A stretch of DNA of 64,000 nt, taken from Desulforamulus reducens MI-1. Its GTDB lineage: Bacteria; Bacillota; Desulfotomaculia; Desulfotomaculales; Desulfotomaculaceae. The DNA lies in assembly GCF_000016165.1 (NCBI RefSeq), contig NC_009253.1:2925484-2989483 (forward strand), given 5' to 3'. Position numbers and translations under genes: made by a program. How positions within the stretch are numbered: position 1 is the first letter of the stretch; each line of letters begins with the position of its first letter. The notes below the pieces were generated by a model, which did not search any database, was not told where the DNA came from, and saw nothing but the letters and a program-made list of their open reading frames with translations. Of this stretch, positions 9,064-18,137 are shown one piece after another.

Positions 9064-9687
9064 TTATTTGTAATACAGCAGTGCATTTATGGTTGCCGCT
9101 GCCAAGGGACTACCACCCCGGGTACCTAAAAGGGTAATATTGGGTACATCCATCTGCGACAGCAATTCTTTGGAGTGGGCCGCCCCCACAAAGCCCACTG
9201 GCATACCTACAACCAAGGCCGGTTGCAAGCCTTCTTTAATCATTCGCATCAAAGCAAATAAAGCGGTGGGGGCATTGCCTATGGCCACCACCTGACCATT
9301 TAATCGGTTGCCGAACCTCTCCATGGCCACAGCCGAACGAGTAATGCCTCGTTCCCTGGCTTCTTCCACCACTTCTAAACTGTGTACTGCACAGTGCACC
9401 TGACCACCTAATTCCGCCAGTCGACGACTGTTAATACCTGCCTGCAGCATGGTAACATCTGTATAGATGTCGACACCGGCTTGTAAAGCCTCCAGTCCCT
9501 TTACCACAGCCTGGGGATGAAAACGTACCTGTGCCCCTAAATCCGGATCCCCACTGGTATGAATGATCCGGCCAACCACAGCCTTTTCCCCCGGCGTTAA
9601 GTTTAAAGGAAGAAGAAACTCAGCCACCTGTCGCATACTTTCACGTTCAATCTCCTGAGGCTGCCAAATGACATCTTTAAAACTCAT
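9064..9687 (-). CDS. cbiC: Cobalt-precorrin-8 methylmutase
   Basis: About 207 residues. Moves the methyl group from C11 to C12 to form cobyrinic acid. Family signature GRIIHTSGDPDLG holds the conserved catalytic His, and the C-terminal VGMPVGFVGAAHSKELL and GTRGGSPLAAATINALL are typical. Two starts are possible: GTG 9699 or ATG 9687. The ATG gives MSFKDVIWQPQEIE, the usual N-terminus. Overlaps the 3' end of cbiX by about 10 bp. Confidence 0.93.
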   Translation of the reverse strand: MSFKDVIWQPQEIERESMRQVAEFLLPLNLTPGEKAVVGRIIHTSGDPDLGAQVRFHPQAVVKGLEALQAGVDIYTDVTMLQAGINSRRLAELGGQVHCAVHSLEVVEEARERGITRSAVAMERFGNRLNGQVVAIGNAPTALFALMRMIKEGLQPALVVGMPVGFVGAAHSKELLSQMDVPNITLLGTRGGSPLAAATINALLYYK

Positions 9688-10060
9688 GTTTGATTTCACT
9701 TCCTTGTTTCATCCGATCTATAACAATTTCTGCAATTCGACGATCAGCCCCCAGGTGGGGCGCCAACCGAAAGGTCATATGGGGATACCGCTTCTTTTGT
9801 TCCTTTAGCAGCTCCGGTAAATCTTCCTGGATATGGCTGCCCACTGCTAAAAGTAAGGGTACAACCGTTACTGCCTTGATCCCTGTCCGATTCATTTCCT
9901 CTACCACTTGGGGGAGTGTCGGTTGTCCGAACTGAAGAAAACAGGTTTCCACCGAAGTAATTCCTCCTATGATCTTAACCTGCTCGGTAATTTGAAAGAT
10001 TTCCTGGTTTGCCTTCGGATAACGACTGCCGTGGGCCAATACTATAACGCCTTCCTGCAT
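9677..10060 (-). CDS. cbiX: Short-form sirohydrochlorin cobaltochelatase
   Basis: A 127-residue single-domain chelatase (CbiX-short type). MQEGVIVLAHGSRYPKANQE carries the metal-binding His of the VLAHGSR motif, and AVGSHIQEDLPELL contributes a second His. Known role: inserting Co2+ into sirohydrochlorin at the start of the anaerobic pathway. A GGAGGG ribosome site precedes the ATG. Odd point: a separate CbiK chelatase is encoded at 32.6 kb, so the genome carries two enzymes for one step. A role in sirohaem iron chelation (SirB-like) cannot be excluded. Confidence 0.87.
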   Translation of the reverse strand: MQEGVIVLAHGSRYPKANQEIFQITEQVKIIGGITSVETCFLQFGQPTLPQVVEEMNRTGIKAVTVVPLLLAVGSHIQEDLPELLKEQKKRYPHMTFRLAPHLGADRRIAEIVIDRMKQGSEIKHEF

Positions 10061-10070
10061 GCTAGCCCTC

Positions 10071-10832
10071 CTAAAAAAGTTTTTGGCAATACTGCAATAC
10101 TTCAGCCGGGTAATGCAGTACCAAGGGGTAGTTTAAGCGGGGCCGCTGGCAGATAACAATGGGTATCCCTAAATGAAGGGCCGCATCAACCTTCTCCTGA
10201 ATTCCACCGACACTGCCGCTATCCTTTGTAATTACAACCTCTGCCTTGTATTGTTGATATAAAGCTTGATTCAGTTCCGTACTGCAAGGCCCCTGCAAAG
10301 CAATGATCTCCCCAGGTGTTAATCCCAACTGAGTACAGCTGGCAAGGACCGATGGCTCTGGTAAAACCCTGGCCACCACCTTTACGCCGATTTGCTTGGC
10401 TGTAGCCATGAGAATCGGTAGGTTTTTACTGCCGAGAGTTGAGAAAATAACCCTGCCCAGGGACAAAGCCTTATTAATACTACTGTCCATGTCGCTACAA
10501 GTATATACCAGGGGATGAACAGGAAGTTTCGTTTGAGGTCTCTCCAACCGCAAATAAGGAATTCCCGCTGACTGGGCAGCATCCATGGCCGTCTTAGAGA
10601 CTTCTGCTGCAAAGGGATGGGTGGCATCCACCAAAAGTTGCATTCCCTGGCACAGGAGATCCTCCAGCGAAGCTTTATCCAAGGACCCTACCCGGATCTG
10701 CTGTACTCCCTGACGCTGTAGCAGGTCACTACCGTAATCTGTCACCGTAGAAGCCATGACCTTAAACCCTGCGTCTTGCAACAGTGTAGCGGTTTTTCTG
10801 CCTTCCAGCGTGCCGGCCAGCACTAGAATCAC
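10071..10832 (-). CDS. cbiJ: Cobalt-precorrin-6A reductase
   Basis: A 253-residue CbiJ/CobK-family NAD(P)H-dependent reductase. N-terminal nucleotide-binding MILVLAGTLEGRKTA; the central LLVDATHPFAAEVSKTA is a strong family signature, as is VVITKDSGSVGG near the C-terminus. It overlaps cbiH by 4 bp (10829-10832) and precedes cbiX by 10 bp, in line with sequential enzymes made from one mRNA. Confidence 0.93.
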   Translation of the reverse strand: MILVLAGTLEGRKTATLLQDAGFKVMASTVTDYGSDLLQRQGVQQIRVGSLDKASLEDLLCQGMQLLVDATHPFAAEVSKTAMDAAQSAGIPYLRLERPQTKLPVHPLVYTCSDMDSSINKALSLGRVIFSTLGSKNLPILMATAKQIGVKVVARVLPEPSVLASCTQLGLTPGEIIALQGPCSTELNQALYQQYKAEVVITKDSGSVGGIQEKVDAALHLGIPIVICQRPRLNYPLVLHYPAEVLQYCQKLF

Positions 10833-11539
10833 AAATGATACCCCCTGGGAGTTACCATGAGGCCCCCTACCACCCTAGTCTGGGAATTACCTATAATGAC
10901 GGTGGTTAGCATATCAATTTCATGATTCAACATTTCCTGCAGGGTAGTTATAGTTCTTTGCTCTTCCCCCCGTCGGGCCATACGTACAATACCTACAGGT
11001 GTATAGGGTGCCTTGTGCCTTAGCATAAGCTCTCTGGCAATTTTTATATTATCCGGGCGACCGTGGCTGCGGGGATTGTACAAAGCAATTATAAAATCCC
11101 CTGCTGCTGCTGCCTCCACCCGTTTAAACATAATTTCAGTGGGGGTTAATAAATCACTCAGACTAATAACAGCAAAGTCATTCATTAGAGGGGCTCCCAG
11201 GCTAGCCGCAGCCGCTGATACAGCGGTAATACCCGGAATGATCTTCACCGGAACCTGCCCCTCGGCAACCTCCAGGATCAGTCCAGCCATGCCATAAATA
11301 CCTGGATCACCGCTGCTGACAACAGCCACTGCTTTTCCTTCCAAGGCCAATTCCACAGCTTGCCGTGCCCTGGCAACCTCACCCCGCATGGGGGTAGCCA
11401 CCCTTTCTTTTTTCTCAATTAAATCTGGTATTAAATCTAAATAAGTATGATACCCCACCACAACCTGGGCAGACTGGATAGCCCCCAGAGCTTCCTCCGT
11501 AAAGGTTTCACGGTTGCCGGGTCCTAGTCCCACCACCAC
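10829..11539 (-). CDS. cbiH: Cobalt-precorrin-3 C17-methyltransferase
   Basis: SAM-dependent uroporphyrin-III-C-methyltransferase-fold enzyme that methylates C17 with ring contraction. VVVGLGPGNRETFTEEA starts the domain and SSGDPGIYGMAGL is the second SAM-site motif; ALYNPRSHGRPDNI is typical of CbiH. An upstream ATG (11638) would add ~33 unrelated residues inside cbiG. I choose GTG 11539 because GGAGG lies seven bases upstream and the product then starts directly at the family N-terminus (236 residues). Overlaps the cbiG stop by 16 bp. Confidence 0.92.
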   Translation of the reverse strand: MVVGLGPGNRETFTEEALGAIQSAQVVVGYHTYLDLIPDLIEKKERVATPMRGEVARARQAVELALEGKAVAVVSSGDPGIYGMAGLILEVAEGQVPVKIIPGITAVSAAAASLGAPLMNDFAVISLSDLLTPTEIMFKRVEAAAAGDFIIALYNPRSHGRPDNIKIARELMLRHKAPYTPVGIVRMARRGEEQRTITTLQEMLNHEIDMLTTVIIGNSQTRVVGGLMVTPRGYHL

Positions 11540-12588
11540 AATTTGGCCTCCGCAATGGCCACTGTCACAGGTCCTATTTTCTGCTTGGGTACTTTGATTT
11601 GCCCCATTCCACTGGCTGTTATGGCTGCCGGTTCGCATACTCCACCAACTCCTATTTGCTCTTTAACAAAATCTGATTGGGTATATTGCACGGAAAGATT
11701 CTTGATTTGTTCCCTGGTAACTTCAATTAAAGGAACCCTAAAATAACTGGCTGCTTGAAGTAATCCAGGTTCTTGCATTTTTAGATCCACTGTGGCCAGG
11801 GATTTTAGGGAGAGCAGACTGTAATCTGCCAACCGGAAGGCCCCTTTGACCGCGGTAACAATCTGTTCTCCACTTACCCCTTTACGGCAGCCCACTCCGG
11901 CCACCAGATTCTTCGGCCTTAACATCAATCTCGGTTCTCCCTTGTGCTGCACCAAATGATTGGTTATATGTACCACAGGACCTTTAGGGCGGTTATTATC
12001 AGGTTGAGATAATGTTAAACCCTGCATAACCTCTGGCTTTACTGCCCAGGGGGAAACAATCTGCACGGGTTCTCCCTCCACCAAAAGTCGGTTAAATAAC
12101 TTTATCCGTTGGCAAGGGTAAACCCCACAATCCAGTGCCTTGGCCAGCACATCCAGGGAAGGTACACCCACCACATCAGTGGCAGTGGTAATAACGGCTG
12201 TGCCACCGATAAGTACTGCGATCCTCTGGGCTAGGACATTGGCACCTCCCAGGTGACCTGAAAGTAGACTGATAGCATGCTGGCCCTTTTCATCCAGCAC
12301 CACCACAGCGGGGTCAGTCCTTTTAGATTGAAGCAGCGGTGCCAGTGTCCTGACAACGATGCCTGTGGCCATAATAAAAATTAATTGACTATATTGTCGA
12401 AAGATCATTTTAACCACTGCCTGCCATTTCCTATAAAAGGCGGTATGGGAAAGGTCCACATCACTGGAAAGCCGCTCCGGCAGATAAAGATCAGCATCCT
12501 CTAGTAGGCAAACCAGTTTTTGGGCCAGCCTGGCTCCCCCACCAGTCAGGGCCAGTACAGCAACCCTATTCTTCTTTTCTATAGCCAT
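11524..12588 (-). CDS. cbiG: Cobalt-precorrin-5A hydrolase
   Basis: About 354 residues. CbiG opens the delta-lactone of cobalt-precorrin-5A and releases acetaldehyde. All three family regions are present: N-terminal VLALTGGGARLAQKL, central IMATGIVVRTLAPLL followed by LLSGHLGGANVLAQ, and C-terminal VAGVGCRKGVSGEQIV. ATG 12588 gives MAIEKKNR; ATG 12603 is an alternative. The 3' end of cbiF overlaps the start, and the 3' end overlaps cbiH. Confidence 0.93.
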   Translation of the reverse strand: MAIEKKNRVAVLALTGGGARLAQKLVCLLEDADLYLPERLSSDVDLSHTAFYRKWQAVVKMIFRQYSQLIFIMATGIVVRTLAPLLQSKRTDPAVVVLDEKGQHAISLLSGHLGGANVLAQRIAVLIGGTAVITTATDVVGVPSLDVLAKALDCGVYPCQRIKLFNRLLVEGEPVQIVSPWAVKPEVMQGLTLSQPDNNRPKGPVVHITNHLVQHKGEPRLMLRPKNLVAGVGCRKGVSGEQIVTAVKGAFRLADYSLLSLKSLATVDLKMQEPGLLQAASYFRVPLIEVTREQIKNLSVQYTQSDFVKEQIGVGGVCEPAAITASGMGQIKVPKQKIGPVTVAIAEAKLWWWD

Positions 12589-13312
12589 GCTCAAATCCCG
12601 CATCGTAAAGTAAAGAACGACCTCCTGAAGTTAAAAATTCACCCACCAAGATCAGAGCGGTACGTTTGATGCCAGCCCTCTCCACCAGTTGAGCCAATTC
12701 CTGGAGTGTACCGCGGCATACTCTCTCCTCAGGCCAGGAAGCCCGTTCCACCACTGCCACCGGTGTGTTTGGCTCATATCCCTGCAGCAATTCCTGCCGC
12801 ACTTTTTCTACCATACCCACTGAAAGGAAGACGGCCAACGATGCCCTGTGTCGGGCTAAGCCGGACAATTCCTGTTCTGCTGGTACCGGTGTACGTCCTG
12901 CTAGGCGGGTAATAATAACCGTCTGGGATCCTCCGGGCACCGTATATTCCCTTTTAACAGCCGCTGCAGCGGCCAGAAAGGAACTGACCCCGGGTACGAT
13001 TTGGTAGGGAATGTCCATCTTATCTAGAATTTCCATTTGCTCTCCAATGGCCCCATAAATGCTAGGATCTCCTGTATGCAGTCGCACTACCAACTGATTA
13101 CGGCCATGATATTCCACCATAAGGGAAATTATGTCCTCTAAAACCAGCGGGGCACTATCCACCAACCGGGCATCTTCCCGGCAGCAGCCCATGACCTGCT
13201 GTGGCACGAGGGAGCCTGCATAAACGACCAAGTCAGCCTGTTGTAACAGCCGCCAGGCTTTAACTGTTAATAACTCTGGGTCCCCGGGACCTGCTCCAAC
13301 AAAATAAATCAT
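12566..13312 (-). CDS. cbiF: Cobalt-precorrin-4 C11-methyltransferase
   Basis: A 248-residue SAM methyltransferase of the tetrapyrrole family. MIYFVGAGPGDPELLTVKA is the classical N-terminus of CbiF/CobM; RLHTGDPSIYGAIGEQM and VPGVSSFLAAAAA are conserved SAM-pocket motifs. It is separated from cbiT upstream by 106 bp that include part of a dispersed repeat, the widest gap in this operon, and overlaps cbiG downstream. Confidence 0.94.
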   Translation of the reverse strand: MIYFVGAGPGDPELLTVKAWRLLQQADLVVYAGSLVPQQVMGCCREDARLVDSAPLVLEDIISLMVEYHGRNQLVVRLHTGDPSIYGAIGEQMEILDKMDIPYQIVPGVSSFLAAAAAVKREYTVPGGSQTVIITRLAGRTPVPAEQELSGLARHRASLAVFLSVGMVEKVRQELLQGYEPNTPVAVVERASWPEERVCRGTLQELAQLVERAGIKRTALILVGEFLTSGGRSLLYDAGFEHGYRKEE

Positions 13313-13385
13313 AGGTTCATCATCCGTTCCGGTTTATTTATTAAGCAGTTATCAATTGATACATCTTTTTCCATATTCACTTTAT

Positions 13386-13432
13386 CACCGCTCACTTCCA
13401 ATCTCCACACAAACAACGCTATGGCTTACCCG
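13386..13432. repeat. 80-bp repeat family, partial copy overlapping cbiT end
   Basis: CACCGCTCACTTCCAATCTC followed by a segment ending near TGGCTTACCCGG matches part of the element at 18138-18215 and the inverted copy at 40850-40930. It is truncated, and its inner end forms the last codons and stop of cbiT. Confidence 0.6.
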
Positions 13433-14027
13433 GCTTCTGCCCGCTAACAATCATCACCGGATTCATCCCCTGCCACATATGGGACCTGGCCACCTGCCTC
13501 GCCCTGGCCACGCTAATATTGACAGCCTCGATTTGCTGATAACCCTTATCCTCCAGGAATTGCAACACCCGTGGGCCTGTCTCCAAGGTTATGGCAGAAG
13601 CCACCAGCCAACCATCGGGCTTTAGCTTATGGTGGGATGTCTCTAGAATTTCTGACAAGGCACCGGCACTGCCACCAATAAAGATGCGGTCCGCCGGAGG
13701 CAACTTTTCCATTGTATCCGGTGCAAAGCCCGGTACCAGCCTAACATTGGTAAGTCCAAACCGCCGGGCATTGGCTTCCACCAGTTCATCGGCACTGCTA
13801 TCCTTCTCCAGAGCATAAACGGTGCCATTTTTTATTTGCAGGGCACATTCCACTGTCACGCTGCCACTTCCTGCCCCCACGTCATAGACCACAGCACCAG
13901 GAAATAATTTCATTTTCCCAATGGCAATCAGGCGTATTTCCTGTTTGGTCATGGGAATGGCGTTTGACTGTTTAAAAAGATGATCCGGTATACCCGGTGT
14001 TGTATAGGGCCATTCCAGTTTAGACAC
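13419..14027 (-). CDS. cbiT: Cobalt-precorrin-6B C15-methyltransferase (decarboxylating)
   Basis: About 202 residues. Class-I SAM methyltransferase fold: VVYDVGAGSGSVTVECAL is motif I, and ADRIFIGGSAGALSEIL follows. CbiT methylates C15 and decarboxylates the C12 acetate. The frame stays open further upstream, but those residues are a shadow of cbiE; I choose GTG 14027 (VSKLEWPYTTPGIPDHLF), which overlaps the cbiE stop by 8 bp. The last codons lie in a dispersed repeat, so the C-terminal GKP may be a late addition. Confidence 0.9.
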   Translation of the reverse strand: MSKLEWPYTTPGIPDHLFKQSNAIPMTKQEIRLIAIGKMKLFPGAVVYDVGAGSGSVTVECALQIKNGTVYALEKDSSADELVEANARRFGLTNVRLVPGFAPDTMEKLPPADRIFIGGSAGALSEILETSHHKLKPDGWLVASAITLETGPRVLQFLEDKGYQQIEAVNISVARARQVARSHMWQGMNPVMIVSGQKPGKP

Positions 14028-14646
14028 CGATAACCACCACGCAATTCTCAAATTTTTGGTTAGACTCTGCCAGAGAACGCAAGGTTCCTCGAAAAATAGT
14101 TTCATTGGCATAGGATAGGTTACAGCCCACTGAAACCGGCAGATTGGGACAAGCACTCTCCAGCAGTTCCCTAGCCAAAGCCTGCGGATTATTTTTAGCA
14201 TCTGTCAAAATCGCTACCATGATTCCTGCCTTAACGATGCCGACTAACCGGCTATCATCCCTGCCGTGGCGACTTATCACCGCAGCATCCTGCCAGGGAG
14301 TTTTAAGCCTGGCAAACATCAGTTGCACAGAACTAATGCCGGGGATAAACTCTAAACAATCCTTTGGCAGCTTTTCCATAAGAGTGGCTGCAAAACTATA
14401 AAGGCCGGTATCGCCAGATACCAGAACCACTACCCGATTATTTTTATACTCCTGACGGATAAAATCAATGGTAGCCTCAAGATCTGCAGTCAGGGCATAG
14501 CTTCGTTGCTCCGGCCGGGCAAACTGTGCCAACAACCGCCGCCCCCCCACCACCACTTCTGCCTGCTCCAAAGCAGCAGCTCCGGCGGCAGTTAGGTACT
14601 CCGGTCCACCGGGACCCACGCCGACTACTTTGATAATATTTTCCAT
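14020..14646 (-). CDS. cbiE: Cobalt-precorrin-7 C5-methyltransferase
   Basis: A 208-residue SAM-dependent methyltransferase. VVGVGPGGPEYLTAAGAAAL at the N-terminus and VLVSGDTGLYSFAATL are diagnostic of the CbiE branch. In many genomes CbiE and CbiT are fused (CobL); here they are separate, overlapping genes, as is usual in Firmicutes. The start overlaps the cbiD 3' end by 22 bp. Confidence 0.94.
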   Translation of the reverse strand: MENIIKVVGVGPGGPEYLTAAGAAALEQAEVVVGGRRLLAQFARPEQRSYALTADLEATIDFIRQEYKNNRVVVLVSGDTGLYSFAATLMEKLPKDCLEFIPGISSVQLMFARLKTPWQDAAVISRHGRDDSRLVGIVKAGIMVAILTDAKNNPQALARELLESACPNLPVSVGCNLSYANETIFRGTLRSLAESNQKFENCVVVIGV

Positions 14647-15737
14647 CCCAGTGCCTCCCCAATCTCCCTGGCTCCCTCATCATAGCCCACAATTTCGCCA
14701 CTGAGGGCATACATAACTGTTCCTAACCTAAACTTTTCCCTTACATAGCCAGCTGCCCTCTGACTGGCCGCCGCCGACAGATTCTCAAAGACCTGGGACA
14801 TACCATATCTATGTAAGATAGCTACGGCTTCTTCGGCCGTATTCATGTTCATTAACAACTCAATGACAGCTCGAGGTGCTCCCAATAGGGCCGCATGGGC
14901 CGCAATGGTTTCCCGCCGTCCATCGGCAAGTTTTCCCAGGGTGTGAAAAATTCCTGCGGCTACCTTGACCAACTTACCCAGGTGCCCCAGCAATAGTACT
15001 CCTTCCACTGGTCGCTTGGCACATTCCTCCAGCATGGTACCAATAAAATTACTGGTTTCAATCACTGCTGCAGCGGGCAATGCCAATTCTGCCGCCTTCT
15101 TAACCCCCAGCCGCCCCGGTGTCAGTACCAGTAAGCGGTGTCCCAGGGCCAATGCCTGATCAATCTGGGGTACCAGAGATCGCCGATAGGCATCTTCCGA
15201 CATAGGCCGAACAATGCCACCGGTGCCTAAGATGGAAATGCCACCCACAATTCCCAGTCTGGGATTCATGGTTAGGTTTGCCACCCTTTCCCCCTCAGGT
15301 ACGGATATTACAATCTTTGCCCCCTGACCGGGCCCCAATATTTCCCTTACTTCCTGTTCAATCATCTGCCTGGGCACCGGGTTTATGGCCGACTCTCCCA
15401 CCGGTACCGCCAGTCCAGGCTTGGTAACAGTTCCTACTCCTATTCCACCGGTAATCTGAATCTCTCCAGGTTGTAGTGACACTTCAGCCACAACCGTTAG
15501 GCCGTGGGTAACATCTGGATCGTCCCCGGCATCTTTCACCACTGCCCCCCGGCATACCTGTTCTTCCATTTCCACCTGTGATATGGCTAAAACCACCTGG
15601 CCTCCTCCAGGAAGAGATATAGAAACATCCCGGACAATGGTGCCCTTAACCAGGGCCAGGGCAGCCGCCTTGGCCGCCGCAGCGGCACAGGTGCCAGTGG
15701 TAAAGCCAGATTTTAACTCTTCTTTATGCTCTTGCAT
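14625..15737 (-). CDS. cbiD: Cobalt-precorrin-5B C1-methyltransferase
   Basis: A 370-residue CbiD, which methylates C1 in the anaerobic pathway. Its presence, with CbiG, marks the oxygen-independent route. SGFTTGTCAAAAAKAAALAL near the N-terminus and the Gly-rich GIVGGISILGTGGIVRPMS in the middle are the family signatures. Overlaps cbiA by 14 bp and cbiE by 22 bp. Confidence 0.95.
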   Translation of the reverse strand: MQEHKEELKSGFTTGTCAAAAAKAAALALVKGTIVRDVSISLPGGGQVVLAISQVEMEEQVCRGAVVKDAGDDPDVTHGLTVVAEVSLQPGEIQITGGIGVGTVTKPGLAVPVGESAINPVPRQMIEQEVREILGPGQGAKIVISVPEGERVANLTMNPRLGIVGGISILGTGGIVRPMSEDAYRRSLVPQIDQALALGHRLLVLTPGRLGVKKAAELALPAAAVIETSNFIGTMLEECAKRPVEGVLLLGHLGKLVKVAAGIFHTLGKLADGRRETIAAHAALLGAPRAVIELLMNMNTAEEAVAILHRYGMSQVFENLSAAASQRAAGYVREKFRLGTVMYALSGEIVGYDEGAREIGEALGWKILSK

Positions 15738-17121
15738 GATTTACTCTCCCTGTCCTATATTTTTGACAGGCCGTTAAAAAATAATGGGCAGCCCTAGGGT
15801 TGTACCGAAAATGAAGATGAACATAGGAAGCCAGTATTTGCTTGCTGGCATAGCCTTCACCACGTCCTTCCTCCCCCCGTCCTCCGGTTAACTGATAGAT
15901 ATTGGTTGCTGCCGGCAGATCCTCCATGGTGGACCAATGAAATTCATGCCCTTTTAGGACCATACCCGCTTCGCCCAGTAAACTGGTTTTTGTTAACCTG
16001 GCTTGGACATAGCCCAAGGCCGCCAAGCGCTGACCCATTTTTACCTGGCTGGGTACCAATCCCACCCCGGTAAAGGACTGGCCGGCAAGATTTGTGATGC
16101 TCTCACACAGGTACATAAAACCGCCGCACTCTGCATAAATTGGCATCGACTGCTGGCCCCGATCCACAATTTCTTGCTTTAATAATTGGTTAGCAGCTAA
16201 CATAGGTAAAAATTGCTCCGGAAATCCTCCACCAATATAAATTCCATCCACATCCGATGGTAGCTTTGTATCTCGCAGGGGACTAAAGAATACTAGTTCC
16301 GCCCCTAATTCCACAAGGTAATCAAGACTGTCTTGATAATAAAAGTTAAAGGCTTCATCCCTGGCCACGGCCAACCGCACTCCGTTAAAGGACTGTACTG
16401 CGGGCAGTATTTTACAATCTGTCAGTTCCGGTGCCTGCTGGGCCAAATTCAGTAAGCATTCCATATCAATTTGTTCTTCAACTAGCTGAGCTAGGGCTGC
16501 TAGGGTTTGGTCTAAACCCTGATTTTCTGCTGCAGGCAGCAGTCCCAAATGCCGCTGGGGCATCACAATATCCCTTTGTTTGACCAGAGCACCTAATAAA
16601 GGAATTCCCAACTCCCCTTCTAGGACTTCTTTAATGAATTGTCCATGACGTTCACTGCCTACCCCGTTGGCAATTACTCCACTAACTTGTAAATTGGGGT
16701 CAAAGTTTCGGTAACCATTGATTAGGGCCGCAGCACTACGGGCCAACCCCTGGGCTGAGAAAACCAGCACCACCGGTCCTTGAATAATTTTGGCTACCTG
16801 GGCTGTACTACCCCTTTCCCCTTGCCCCCTGGCTCCGTCAAATAAACCCATGACACCTTCCACCAGAGAAATTTCCATTCCCTTTGCTCTTCTAATAAAT
16901 AACTCTCGCACTTCCTCCGGTGAACCCATCCAACTGTCAAGGTTATGGGAAGTTACGCCAGCAGCTACTTCATGGAGACCAGGGTCAATGTAATCAGGCC
17001 CTACTTTGAAGGGTTGCACCTTGATACCCCTCCGCCGGAATGCTGCTAATAACCCTAAAGTTAAGGTGGTCTTTCCCACACCACTGTGGGTTCCAGCCAG
17101 AACAATTCTTGGTGTTTTCAT
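15724..17121 (-). CDS. cbiA: Cobyrinic acid a,c-diamide synthase
   Basis: A 465-residue enzyme that amidates the a and c acetates of cobyrinic acid using glutamine and ATP. N-terminal P-loop AGTHSGVGKTTLTLGLL, LVEGVMGLFDGARG in the ATPase domain, and the glutamine amidotransferase nucleophile in YAECGGFMYLCES. First gene of the large operon. An AGGAG ribosome site stands six bases before the ATG, with a promoter about 50 bp upstream. Confidence 0.95.
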   Translation of the reverse strand: MKTPRIVLAGTHSGVGKTTLTLGLLAAFRRRGIKVQPFKVGPDYIDPGLHEVAAGVTSHNLDSWMGSPEEVRELFIRRAKGMEISLVEGVMGLFDGARGQGERGSTAQVAKIIQGPVVLVFSAQGLARSAAALINGYRNFDPNLQVSGVIANGVGSERHGQFIKEVLEGELGIPLLGALVKQRDIVMPQRHLGLLPAAENQGLDQTLAALAQLVEEQIDMECLLNLAQQAPELTDCKILPAVQSFNGVRLAVARDEAFNFYYQDSLDYLVELGAELVFFSPLRDTKLPSDVDGIYIGGGFPEQFLPMLAANQLLKQEIVDRGQQSMPIYAECGGFMYLCESITNLAGQSFTGVGLVPSQVKMGQRLAALGYVQARLTKTSLLGEAGMVLKGHEFHWSTMEDLPAATNIYQLTGGRGEEGRGEGYASKQILASYVHLHFRYNPRAAHYFLTACQKYRTGRVNHARA

Positions 17122-17167
17122 CGGTTGCTCCTGCTTAAATATCTTTACCTAAGAGTTAATCAAACAA

Positions 17168-17196
17168 ATTATAGTATAAAATTAATGGTAATACAA
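17168..17196 (-). promoter_or_regulatory. Sigma-A-type promoter of the large cbi operon
   Basis: On the minus strand TTGTAT (17196-17191) and a perfect TATAAT (17173-17168) are separated by 17 bp. Transcription would start near 17160, leaving a ~40-nt leader before cbiA, too short for a cobalamin riboswitch. Confidence 0.7.
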
Positions 17197-17253
17197 GGAA
17201 AAATAGCCAAGTTCTGGTTACGTTAAGGGGTTGCTTTGATATAAACAATTTTT

Positions 17254-17281
17254 TTGAAAATCTTTCTTTTAAGGTTATAAT
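17254..17281 (+). promoter_or_regulatory. Likely promoter of lgt
   Basis: TTGAAA at 17254-17259 and TATAAT at 17276-17281 with a 16-bp spacer. The predicted transcript start (~17288) makes the earliest in-frame TTG (17298) an unlikely start codon for lgt. Confidence 0.55.
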
Positions 17282-17309
17282 AAAAAAGTCAGAGATATTG
17301 AACGAAAGG

Positions 17310-18074
17310 ATGACCAACTTGACATATGCTGAAGTAAGTCCCTATTTTTTTGCCTGGGGACCCATTACCCTTCGTTGGTACGGAGTTTTAATGGCTGTTG
17401 CAGTTTTGCTGGGTACCTGGCTGGCCCTGCGTGAGGCCCGCCGGGTGGGTATTAAGGAAGATGATATCATTGATATGGTGTTAATATGTGCCCCCATTTC
17501 CTGGCTAGGGGCCAGACTCTATTACGTTATTATGGAGTGGGAATATTACGGCCAACACCTCAGTGAAATCCCCAAAATTTGGCATGGTGGACTGGCCATT
17601 CACGGTGGACTAATCACCGCCATTATTACAGGGTACATTTTTACTAGGGCCAGAGGGTTGCGCTTTTGGCAAATCGCCGATATTGTTGCCCCCAGTTTCC
17701 CCTTAGGACAGGCCATCGGCCGCTGGGGTAACTTTTTTAATCAGGAAGCCTACGGCTATGCCACTGACCTCCCCTGGGCCATGTATATAGACGGAGCCTA
17801 CCGCCACCCTACTTTTTTGTATGAGTCCCTTTGGAACCTGCTGGTATTTGCCTTACTAATATTTAGGCGCAAAAAAATCGATGCCTATGGTCAACTCTTT
17901 ATGATCTACTTGGGCCTTTATTCTCTGGGCCGTTTCTTTATCGAAGGCTTGCGTACTGATAGTTTGATGATCGGCCCCCTAAGGGCAGCCCAAGTGGTAA
18001 GTGTCATTTTTATTCTGTTAGCAGTAATTGGCTATATCTATCTAGGAAAACATAATCGTAGGTACAAACACTAA
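17310..18074 (+). CDS. lgt: Prolipoprotein diacylglyceryl transferase
   Basis: A membrane enzyme that transfers diacylglyceryl from phosphatidylglycerol to the lipobox Cys of prolipoproteins. The hallmark GRWGNFFNQEAYG is present, with WHGGLAIHGGLI and the C-terminal GRFFIEGLRTDSLMIG; about seven membrane segments. Start choice is unclear: TTG 17298 is too near the promoter, ATG 17310 has no spacing from AAAGGA, and TTG 17319 is eight bases after AAAGGA. I list the ATG. Lipoproteins at 36.9 and 45.8 kb are probable substrates. Confidence 0.93.
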   Translation: MTNLTYAEVSPYFFAWGPITLRWYGVLMAVAVLLGTWLALREARRVGIKEDDIIDMVLICAPISWLGARLYYVIMEWEYYGQHLSEIPKIWHGGLAIHGGLITAIITGYIFTRARGLRFWQIADIVAPSFPLGQAIGRWGNFFNQEAYGYATDLPWAMYIDGAYRHPTFLYESLWNLLVFALLIFRRKKIDAYGQLFMIYLGLYSLGRFFIEGLRTDSLMIGPLRAAQVVSVIFILLAVIGYIYLGKHNRRYKH

Positions 18075-18101
18075 CCCCCTTAAACAAGGGGTTCTCTATT
18101 T
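18073..18101 (+). terminator. Terminator after lgt
   Basis: Inverted repeat AACCCC/GGGGTT (18073-18092) followed by the T-rich TCTCTATTTG. It overlaps the lgt stop region. Confidence 0.6.
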
Positions 18102-18137
18102 GTATAGAAGGCTACAACTAATAGGTATTCACGCTAG

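Noticed and set aside
13419-14201. CbiT with a 58-residue N-terminal extension
   Set aside because: The extension lies inside cbiE in another frame and reads like a shadow (Trp-rich, no family match); GTG 14027 gives the normal N-terminus.
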